A DNA stretch of 64,000 bases. It comes from JAGQSZ01 sp049647585. GTDB taxonomy: Bacteria; Actinomycetota; Acidimicrobiia; Acidimicrobiales; Microtrichaceae. The stretch spans positions 124,001-188,000 of the forward strand of contig JBARXY010000049.1 in assembly GCA_049647585.1 (NCBI GenBank). The letters are read 5' to 3'. The notes beneath the pieces were generated by a model that saw only the letters and a list, made by a program, of their open reading frames with translations, ran no database searches and was not told the origin of the DNA. The position numbers and the translations under genes were made by a program. Shown piece by piece: positions 57,263 through 64,000 of the stretch (the stretch's first letter is position 1; every line of letters begins with the position of its first letter).

Positions 57263-59734
57263 CTACTTGGACTTCCGACGGGCCAGATGGTCGGGCACCT
57301 CGATGAACGGCGCTTCCTGGTGGTCGAGCATTCCCCGGGACACCCATCCGCGATTGTCGGCCCAGATGATCAGTGGCGGCAGCACGATTAGGGCCGCGGC
57401 GAGCGCAATCGCGATCTTCAGGGCGACGAACATGCCGAAGTTGCTTAGCAGCGGCAGCGACGAGAACGAGATGACGGCGACGCCCGCAATCGCAGTCATG
57501 GCAGACACGATGAACGCCCGACCTGTGCGGGCCGCGGTGACGTCGATCGCAGCGCGAGGTTCGAGTCCCCGCCGTCGTTCCTCGATGTAACGCAACAGGA
57601 TCAGCGAGGTGAACTCGGTACACGTCGCGACGACCAACGGGCCGCCCACGGCGGTCATGGGGCTCAGTTCGATACCCAGCAGATAGATCGCGATCGTGGC
57701 TAGTCCGGATGCGATCAGTACGGGCACCATCGACAACAACGCACGGACGATGGACCGGAGCCGAACCGCCAGGAACAGGAACACGAGACCCACGGCAAGC
57801 CATGTGAGCTGCACCAGGTTCGCCTCGAGGTTCTCGAGCAGGCCGACACCGACGACCGCCAGACCCGAAGGGGTCATGTTCAGGCCCGCGGGCGGGTTCT
57901 CTGCCCTCAGCTTGTTGACAACCTCCGCCTGGCCTTCCAAAGGGCCCTTCCGGGTCATGAGAATCAGGTTGAGGTTCTGCCCGTTCTCCGACGCGGTCGA
58001 CAACTGGATACCTTTCGGAGCGATGTCCCAGGCGTCCTTGACGAGCTCCGCCGAAGGCGAGACGTCAGGGGTGTCTGGAACAGCGACCAGTTTGCGGATG
58101 GTGCCGGGCATGCTGAAGTCGGTCAGCAACAGGTCCGGGAATTCCGTCATGGTCTTCGAAGCCAGAGTGTCCGCATACTTGACGAACTCGTCGGTGAAGA
58201 CCGTCGAACCTTCACCCTTGGACGAGATGAACACTCCGATCTCGGATGCGCCGCCGACGTCGCGCTCGATCGTGCGGATGTTGCGTACCACCTGGGTGTC
58301 CTGGTTCACCCAGTTGACAGGATCGGTCTCGAGCTTCAGCTTGGGCTCCATGTAGCTGCCAACTCCGAACACGACGGCCGAGATGACGATAAGTCCGATC
58401 GCGGTGCTGGGCGGCGCGGATCCGAGCCAGACCACCAGGCGTCCCAACTTCCCTTCGGTGTAGTCGCCGGTCTTGGTTGGTGAGCGGTACTCGCGGATGC
58501 CAAGTGCGGCGAGTGGGTTGATGATGGACGAGACGCAGATGGCGATGATCCCGACGGTCAACAGCCAACCAAACTCACGAACCATCGGAACCCGAGAGAT
58601 CTGGATCGCCAAGAAGGCGAACACCGCGTCGAACGTGACAACCAGCAGTGCAGGGCCCAACCCCCGCGACGCCGCCTGGATCGGGTGGGGAGAACTGTCG
58701 ATAATCGCCTCCTCCTCGATCCGGGAGTGCATCTGGATCGCGTAGTCGATTCCAATACCCAACATGACGGGCAGGCCCGCGATGGTCACGAGAGTCAGAG
58801 GAATTCCGAAGTAGCCCGCCAGGCCGAACGCCCAGATGACGCCGATCAGGACCACCGCCAGTGGCAGCAGTCTCCACCGCACGTTGAAGAACAACATGAG
58901 GATGATGATCATCACCGCGATTGCGATTCCGCCGAGGGTGAGCATCCCGCCCCGCAGATAATCGTTGATGCCCTTGAGAAGCACCGGTGCGCCGGTCGTT
59001 GTCACCTCGGCACCCTCGAACTTGAAGTCGCGGGTGGCCGCTAGGACCTTGTCAGAAAGCGCTCCTTCCTTTTCGATCGAAAGGTTGCCCGGCATGCGGA
59101 CGACCATCTGCGCGTGGGTGTCGTCGGGGAATGCCGAGCGGAGGGCCTGACGGATCTCGCCCTGGTTGTCGTAGAGCAGGAACTTGACCCACTTCGGGTT
59201 GTCGAGTGTCTGCTGCTCGGGCGTGAACTTCGTTGCCGCGATCAGCGTCGCCGTTGCGTCCTCGGTGCGAAGCTTCTTGGCCGTCGGATCGGTCGTGACC
59301 TCAAGGGCTCGCAACTGGGCACGGCCTGCGATCGAATCGGTGATTGATCCGGTATCGCTCGAGCTGAGGCTGTTCGAGAATTCCAGCGCCGTTTCGGGCG
59401 AGATCACTCCCAAGACACCGATGTCGTAGAGCTTCTTCTCGACGTCCTTCATGGTCTTGCGACCTTCGGCCGTGAAGAGGTCCTCGACCTTGAAGCCGTC
59501 CTTCATGACGATCGACGACAGCATCGCCTGCCCACCGAACAGGTCCTGGTAGGCCACGTTGTCCTTGTAGATCTGGCTGTCCCGGTCTAGATAGCTGTCC
59601 TGGCCGGTGGCGAACTCGAGCCGGGTTATGCCTGCACCGACGACGATCGTGAACACCAAGCCGATTGCGGCCACCATGCCGGCGTGGCGTCCCAAGTACA
59701 CCGCCATCCATGACCAAAACCTCTGCATCCGCAT
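57263..59734 (-). CDS. RND-superfamily MMPL/HAE3 transporter
   Basis: This 823-residue protein has an N-terminal helix, a large extracytoplasmic loop (about 40-250), five or six helices forming a sterol-sensing-like domain (LTLGGIAIAVMIIILMLFFNV, GLPVMLGIGIDYAIQMHSRI), a second loop (about 450-640) and a second helical set (WLAVGLVFLFLAVRL, FTSLILLRYIEERR). The two GIGIDYAIQ/TEFTSLILL positions match RND and HAE3/HpnN proteins, which move hydrophobic molecules such as hopanoids or lipids by proton motive force. The substrate is unknown. The ATG at 59734 lacks a clear ribosome-binding site. The gene is alone between the convergent DUF255 gene and a nitroreductase. Confidence 0.9.
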   Translation of the reverse strand: MRMQRFWSWMAVYLGRHAGMVAAIGLVFTIVVGAGITRLEFATGQDSYLDRDSQIYKDNVAYQDLFGGQAMLSSIVMKDGFKVEDLFTAEGRKTMKDVEKKLYDIGVLGVISPETALEFSNSLSSSDTGSITDSIAGRAQLRALEVTTDPTAKKLRTEDATATLIAATKFTPEQQTLDNPKWVKFLLYDNQGEIRQALRSAFPDDTHAQMVVRMPGNLSIEKEGALSDKVLAATRDFKFEGAEVTTTGAPVLLKGINDYLRGGMLTLGGIAIAVMIIILMLFFNVRWRLLPLAVVLIGVIWAFGLAGYFGIPLTLVTIAGLPVMLGIGIDYAIQMHSRIEEEAIIDSSPHPIQAASRGLGPALLVVTFDAVFAFLAIQISRVPMVREFGWLLTVGIIAICVSSIINPLAALGIREYRSPTKTGDYTEGKLGRLVVWLGSAPPSTAIGLIVISAVVFGVGSYMEPKLKLETDPVNWVNQDTQVVRNIRTIERDVGGASEIGVFISSKGEGSTVFTDEFVKYADTLASKTMTEFPDLLLTDFSMPGTIRKLVAVPDTPDVSPSAELVKDAWDIAPKGIQLSTASENGQNLNLILMTRKGPLEGQAEVVNKLRAENPPAGLNMTPSGLAVVGVGLLENLEANLVQLTWLAVGLVFLFLAVRLRSIVRALLSMVPVLIASGLATIAIYLLGIELSPMTAVGGPLVVATCTEFTSLILLRYIEERRRGLEPRAAIDVTAARTGRAFIVSAMTAIAGVAVISFSSLPLLSNFGMFVALKIAIALAAALIVLPPLIIWADNRGWVSRGMLDHQEAPFIEVPDHLARRKSK

Positions 59735-59894
59735 GCTGACAGTCCACCCTCCGTCTAATCGTGCTCCCCCACGGGTTGAGGACTAACACGCGACCGCCAC
59801 AGCCAGGCGGCATTGGAAATTTCTGTGGCAGAACTTACAGGTCCGATGCCACATCCCGCACTTTGGCGCCGGCTGGCGTTCAAGTGTGGTCAGA

Positions 59895-60521
59895 TCACCA
59901 ATTTTGGCGGTGAATCAGGTCCGTGGGGTGTGGGCGTCCGCGTCGCGCCGACGCCGACGGTGCCTGTCCGCCCGGCGCTGGGTAGCCCAGCGCGATCGTT
60001 CCGAGCGTTCGTCGTTCGGGTGGGATGGCGAACGCTTCGACTACTGCGGGTTCATGTCGAAATTGCCCGAAGAAGAGGGCCCCGAGACCCATGGATTCGG
60101 CGCTCAGCAGCATCGCCATGACGGAGGCTCCGCCGTCCACGAACCAATAGGGCACAGGCCACGCCTCTTCACCGGCCCCCAGGCCACTCGAAGACTTGTC
60201 AGGCTCGCCATAGCGTTCGACATAGGCCCCGGGGTTGACCACCGGTACGACCAGGACCGGAGCCTTCAGCAACCCGGGCCAACGGAAGTGGTCCCTCGAA
60301 GCGCCTGCGAGGGTCGCGTCCCAGTAGCGCTGTACGTCGGTGAACTCGAGCACCAGAAGTTCGATACCGGCGGTGTTGCCCGCCGACGGAGCCCGGAAGG
60401 CAGCCGCCAGAACCTTGTCGAGAACCGCCGCCGGCAGCTCATCACCGAGAAAGTCCCGGCACATTCTTCGGCTGGCAAGGACCTGTTCGAAGCCCGCCCT
60501 GGGCGACGAGGGGGAAGTCAC
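59895..60521 (-). CDS. Nitroreductase family flavoprotein
   Basis: From the GTG at 60521 this is 208 residues, with the FMN-binding N terminus LASRRMCRDFLGDELPAAVL, FRAPSAGNTAG and the dimer region WFVDGGASVMAMLLSAESMG. It is a probable FMN-dependent oxidoreductase; the substrate is not inferable. The GTG overlaps the stop of the upstream unknown gene as GTGA, which fixes the start against the ATG at 60554. The two genes are likely an operon. A C-terminal tail (GQAPSASARRGRPHP) is basic and disordered. Confidence 0.88.
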   Translation of the reverse strand: MTSPSSPRAGFEQVLASRRMCRDFLGDELPAAVLDKVLAAAFRAPSAGNTAGIELLVLEFTDVQRYWDATLAGASRDHFRWPGLLKAPVLVVPVVNPGAYVERYGEPDKSSSGLGAGEEAWPVPYWFVDGGASVMAMLLSAESMGLGALFFGQFRHEPAVVEAFAIPPERRTLGTIALGYPAPGGQAPSASARRGRPHPTDLIHRQNW

Positions 60522-61186
60522 CCGTGCTTGAGGAGTTCCTCTGCCATCACCCATCCGCAGGCGACCAGACAGTCACCGCGACCCGAGTCGAGATGGCTGA
60601 ACTGGGCGGCCACGTCAGCGTCGATCGATTCGGGCTTGAGTGACTCATGGTCGAGCACCAGCGGAGGACAGTCCTCGCCGACGATCGTGAACTTCTGGTC
60701 GTCATAGCTGCCGGAATCGATACCGAACCGCTTGGCCAGGCGTCGACCCCAAGCACGCTCCTCACCAGAGGCCTTGTGACCGGGACGCGGGATCACATCG
60801 CTCAGCTGCTTGAACCCGTCGAAGGCGCCAGCATCACTCAATCGTGTGCCCAACAGAACGTCCTCATCGGGAAACGCCATAAGTGCGCGACGGAAGTTGT
60901 CCCCGATAATTGCCCGGAGAACCGAATCCCGCTTGGAGGTCCTCTTCACCGAAGCGACGCCAAGAAGGATGCACGGGGTTCCGCCGATCCGTTCGAGGGT
61001 GGAGAAGGAAAATCCTCTCAGGTGATTGCCTTCACGGACCAGGGTAACCAGGACCCAAAGGTCGACTTGCTTCGACAGTTCACCGACCTCGTAGCAGTGA
61101 CCGCCTTCAGCGCAGATGTCGGCCATCTCAGCCAACTCCGAGTCGCTGAGTGCGGTGCAGTCCTTGGTCGTGACGTCCAACGCCAT
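60518..61186 (-). CDS. Conserved-looking protein of unknown function, coupled to nitroreductase
   Basis: This 222-residue soluble protein shows no motif I recognise. It has a Cys/His-containing stretch (ADICAEGGHCYEVG), a central FSTLERIGGTPCILLGVASV region with a GNAT-like or beta-rich feel, and ends WVMAEELLKHG. No signal peptide or membrane helix is seen. GGAG lies 7 bases before the ATG. The stop overlaps the nitroreductase start by 4 bases, so it may be a partner or substrate-binding protein of that enzyme (inference). Composition is like its neighbours; no sign of transfer. Confidence 0.7.
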   Translation of the reverse strand: MALDVTTKDCTALSDSELAEMADICAEGGHCYEVGELSKQVDLWVLVTLVREGNHLRGFSFSTLERIGGTPCILLGVASVKRTSKRDSVLRAIIGDNFRRALMAFPDEDVLLGTRLSDAGAFDGFKQLSDVIPRPGHKASGEERAWGRRLAKRFGIDSGSYDDQKFTIVGEDCPPLVLDHESLKPESIDADVAAQFSHLDSGRGDCLVACGWVMAEELLKHG

Positions 61187-61259
61187 GCAGAGCTCCCGAC
61201 GATAGGTGGAAATCTGGTCCCACTAGTTCAGTCCATTTAGCGCCTTCTTGCAAACCGCT

Positions 61260-61271
61260 GTGAGGCCTCAC
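61260..61271. repeat. 12-bp perfect palindrome in the dnaE-unknown gene gap
   Basis: GTGAGGCCTCAC is fully symmetric with no spacer, so it cannot form a normal terminator loop. It might be a protein-binding site. The remaining 160-base gap between the unknown gene and the dnaE stop shows nothing else. Confidence 0.4.
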
Positions 61272-61346
61272 TCAGGCTCACCACGCCTACTGGAGACTGC
61301 ACGGGTCGATTTGGGAACGGCCGCAGCAAAGACGTTGAAGTGAGGT

Positions 61347-64000
61347 TCAGACGACCACGGCCTCGCTTCCCAGGAGCGCTCGAAGCTCTCCGACCAGGCC
61401 GGTGTCGGTGCTGACGGTGTACTGCTCCGGAAGCCGCAGGATCTTGCCTCCGTCGATTCTCAGATAGACCTCCGAATCGCCGCTGAAGTCGAGGAACAGC
61501 TCCTTCAGACGAGAAATCGTCTCGTCATTGAGCCGTGCAGCAGAGATGTGGAGTCGGAGCGGCGGATCGGTTTCGACCGCTGGCTCGAACAATTCGACGT
61601 CGGTCGCCATCAGCTTCGGAGTCTCGTCGCGCTTGTCGACGCGGGCCCCGAGGATCACCACGGCATCATCGGCCAACAGGTGGCCGATCTCGTTCATGGT
61701 CCGGGGAAAGACCATCACCTCGACACCACCTTGGAGGTCCTCCAATGTGAAGACCGCCATCAGATCGCCCTTCTTGGTCCATTTGCGCTGCAGCCCGGTG
61801 ATGACTCCGCCGACGGTCCGTCTAGTGCCGTCCTCGACCTCTGCCAGGTCTGCGACGGTGCAGTCGGTCTTCTTCCGGAGGGCCATCTCGGCGCCCAGAA
61901 GCGGGTGATCCGAGACGTAGAGCCCGAGCATCTCCTTTTCGAACACCAGACGTCGCTTCTTGTCGAAATCCTCGACCGGAATCACGACTCGCTCATCGAA
62001 TGCCGGAGCGGCCTCATCGAGCTGGGCGAACAACGACATGACACCCATGTCGTGTTCCTTCCGGCGCGACACGGTTTGGTCGATGATCTGTTCGTAGACC
62101 TCCAACAGCCCAAGTCGTGAGTGTCCCATCGAGTCGAACGAGCCTGCCTTGATGAGCGACTCAATCGTCTTCTTGTTGAGCACCTGGGTGTTGACCCGTT
62201 GGCAGAAGTCGTAGAAGTCCTCGAACGCTCCGGCGTTGTCACGTTCGGTGACGATGTGTTCGACGAGTCCCCCACCGACGTTTCGCACCGCGGACAGACC
62301 GAACAGGATCTTGCGAACCTCGGTGCCGTCAGGCTGGGATTCGATCACGGGAGTGAAATCGCTACTCGATGCGTTCACGTCCGGTACTACGACCTCGATG
62401 TCCATTACCCGGCATTCGGCGAGGTAGATCGCTGCCTTCTCCAGGGTCGTCTTGACGCTGGTCAACAACGCCGAGAAGTACTCGGCCGGATAGTTCGCCT
62501 TCAGGTAGGCGGTCTGGTAGCTGACGAAGCCGTAGCCGTAGGCGTGGGACTTGTTGAACGCGTAGTCGGCGAACGGTTCGATGATGTCGAACCAGGCCGT
62601 GCCGATGTCGGACCCGTAGCCGGTGTCCTCGCATCCCTTGACGAACTTGACGCGTTCCTTGGCGATCAGTTCCTTGTTCTTCTTGCCGCATGCCTTGCGA
62701 AGATTGTCCGCCTCGGCCAGCGAGTAGCCGGCGAACTTCTGGGCGATCCGCATCATCGATTCCTGGTACACCATCAACGCGTAGGTGTCCCCGAGCACCT
62801 CTTTGGCGTCCGGATGGAGGAACTCGATTTCCTTACGCCCATTCTTGCGGTCCGCGTAGTCGTTGTGCATGTTCGCTGCCATCGGGCCTGGGCGGTACAA
62901 CGCCACCAGGGCCGCGACGTCCTCGAACTCGGTTGGTGCAAGCGATCGCATCAGGGCCCGCATTGGCGTGGACTCGAGTTGGAACACTCCGATCGAATCG
63001 CCCCGGGCGAGCAGGTCGTATGTTGGCTGATCATCCAGGTTGACGTTGTCGATATCTACGACGACGCCTCTGGTCTGCTCGATCATCAGAAGTGCATCCG
63101 AGATGACGTCCAAGTTTCGCAACCCCAGGAAGTCCATCTTGAGAAGGCCCAGGTCCTCGACTCCGTGCATCTCGTACTGCGTGACGACCGGAGCGTCCTC
63201 GGGATCGCCGCCGGCCTCGGGTTTGCGCTGGATCGGCAGGTAATCGGTGAGGGGATCCTTGGTGATCACAACCGCCGCAGCGTGGATCCCGTCGCCTCGG
63301 CGCAACCCTTCGAGTCCCCTCGCCACCTCGATGACTTCGCGGGCATCGGGATCCTCGGTGTACATCTGGCGAATGTCGGTGGCCATCTTGTAGCCGTCGA
63401 GATACTTGGGATGCTCCTCGAGACAGGCGTACAGAGGGGTGTCCCGACCCATCACCAGCGGTGGCATCGCCTTGGCGACCTTGTCGCCCACCGAGTACGG
63501 CTTGCCGAGAACACGTGCCGCGTCACGTACCGCAGCACGGGCCTTGATGGTGGAGAAGGTGACGATCTGGGCGACGCGGTCACGCCCGTACCGCTCGGCC
63601 GCGTAGCGGATCATCTCGTCGCGGTAGCGGGAGTCGAAGTCCATGTCGATATCGGGCATCGACACACGACTCGGGTTGAGGAATCGCTCGAAGAGCAGGT
63701 CGTACTTGATCGGGTCCAGATCGGTGATCCGAAGGCAGTAGGCCACTGCGCAACCGGCCGCCGAACCGCGACCCGGACCGACCCGGATGTTCGCGTCCCG
63801 GGCATGGCGGATCAGGTCCCAGGTGATGATGAAGTAGGAGGAGAACCCCATGTCGCCGATGACCTTGAGCTCGTAGTTGAGCCGGTCGACCGCAGCTTCG
63901 GGAATGTTGTCGCCCCAGCGTTCCTTCGCCCCGGTGAAAGTCAGGTGACGTAGGTATTCGGCGTCATCGGTGAACCCTTCGGGAAGGGGGAAATTGGGAA
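61347..64000 (-). CDS. dnaE: DNA polymerase III alpha subunit, 5' partial
   Basis: The frame is open to the window edge, so about 884 C-terminal residues are visible; the PHP domain and start are outside. The palm/catalytic region has VGPGRGSAAGCAVAYCLRI and the catalytic Asp block VSMPDIDMDFD, as in DnaE. KMDFLGLRNLDVI, AALVALYRPGPM and the fingers AYGYGFVSYQTAYLKANYP follow, then an OB-type domain (VGGVITGLQRKWTKKGDLMAVFTLEDLQGGVEV) and a C-terminal tau-binding-type region. It is the replicative polymerase, so it would be dnaE1 if a second copy exists. Its end is 160 bases from the unknown gene. Confidence 0.97.
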   Translation of the reverse strand, partial: PNFPLPEGFTDDAEYLRHLTFTGAKERWGDNIPEAAVDRLNYELKVIGDMGFSSYFIITWDLIRHARDANIRVGPGRGSAAGCAVAYCLRITDLDPIKYDLLFERFLNPSRVSMPDIDMDFDSRYRDEMIRYAAERYGRDRVAQIVTFSTIKARAAVRDAARVLGKPYSVGDKVAKAMPPLVMGRDTPLYACLEEHPKYLDGYKMATDIRQMYTEDPDAREVIEVARGLEGLRRGDGIHAAAVVITKDPLTDYLPIQRKPEAGGDPEDAPVVTQYEMHGVEDLGLLKMDFLGLRNLDVISDALLMIEQTRGVVVDIDNVNLDDQPTYDLLARGDSIGVFQLESTPMRALMRSLAPTEFEDVAALVALYRPGPMAANMHNDYADRKNGRKEIEFLHPDAKEVLGDTYALMVYQESMMRIAQKFAGYSLAEADNLRKACGKKNKELIAKERVKFVKGCEDTGYGSDIGTAWFDIIEPFADYAFNKSHAYGYGFVSYQTAYLKANYPAEYFSALLTSVKTTLEKAAIYLAECRVMDIEVVVPDVNASSSDFTPVIESQPDGTEVRKILFGLSAVRNVGGGLVEHIVTERDNAGAFEDFYDFCQRVNTQVLNKKTIESLIKAGSFDSMGHSRLGLLEVYEQIIDQTVSRRKEHDMGVMSLFAQLDEAAPAFDERVVIPVEDFDKKRRLVFEKEMLGLYVSDHPLLGAEMALRKKTDCTVADLAEVEDGTRRTVGGVITGLQRKWTKKGDLMAVFTLEDLQGGVEVMVFPRTMNEIGHLLADDAVVILGARVDKRDETPKLMATDVELFEPAVETDPPLRLHISAARLNDETISRLKELFLDFSGDSEVYLRIDGGKILRLPEQYTVSTDTGLVGELRALLGSEAVVV

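Noticed and set aside
59813..60121. Plus-strand frame of 102 codons between MMPL and nitroreductase genes
   Set aside because: It mostly overlaps the nitroreductase in antisense and has an Arg-rich composition with no start signal.
62121..63953. Open frame of 610 codons on the plus strand
   Set aside because: It is antisense to dnaE, whose motifs are intact; the translation has no family pattern and is a product of high GC codon bias.

Overview
The window is GC-rich, gene-dense chromosomal DNA from a high-GC Gram-positive bacterium. The gene set points to Actinomycetota, most likely an acidimicrobial-type lineage (inference). It includes an actinobacterial-style Tad locus with a VWA-TadB fusion, a PdtaR-like ANTAR response regulator, a MshD-like acetyltransferase, a menaquinone pathway, four-domain ribosomal protein S1 and a DnaE replicative polymerase. 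Overlapping start and stop codons (GTGA, ATGA, TTGA) and many starts with no Shine-Dalgarno but a TAnnnT box 6-10 nt upstream also fit this group. I saw no prophage, insertion sequence, CRISPR array or rRNA. One tRNA (Leu, CAA) is present. No gene-free stretch exceeds 300 bases.

Layout. 1-2400: a 5'-truncated LarA-like gene coupled to a PlsC-type acyltransferase. 2433-10634 (minus): a Tad/Flp assembly operon, cpaB-cpaE-tadA-tadB(VWA fusion)-tadC, ending in a multi-spanning GT-C-like membrane protein; no pilin, prepilin peptidase or pseudopilin gene is visible. 10798-17000: rpsA with its terminator, a methyltransferase coupled to polA, a PdtaR-like regulator and a coiled-coil protein. 17079-21398: malQ, a tyrosine phosphatase, tRNA-Leu, a small membrane protein, a Bcp peroxiredoxin and HU. 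21562-28957 (minus): hisI-trpE-ygfZ-J-domain protein, then trpC-trpF-trpB-trpA. 29071-31975: a Tat-lipoprotein carotenoid oxygenase, a divergent GroES-like protein and a PIG-L deacetylase. 32057-37432 (minus): hisD-C-B-H-A-F. 37541-42972: a small acidic protein, nth, half of a MshD-like acetyltransferase, rlmN, a membrane protein, a MaoC dehydratase and a lipoprotein hydrolase. 43259-54081: an acyl-CoA synthetase, then menG-menF, an alpha/beta hydrolase, menD, menH, menA, menE and a two-domain VOC protein on alternating strands; menB and menC are absent. 54103-64000: an SDR, a thioredoxin-like DUF255 protein, an MMPL/HAE3 transporter, a nitroreductase, an unknown protein and dnaE, which runs off the window.

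Most of the window is housekeeping metabolism: tryptophan, histidine and menaquinone synthesis plus replication and repair. The more unusual features are: (a) the pilin-less Tad operon with a degenerate VWA domain fused to TadB and a GT-C-like partner; (b) many short perfect tandem repeats at gene ends and in linkers, several spanning a stop codon or a promoter region; (c) the frequent leaderless-type start signal; and (d) a MshD-like protein that lacks most of one GNAT domain.
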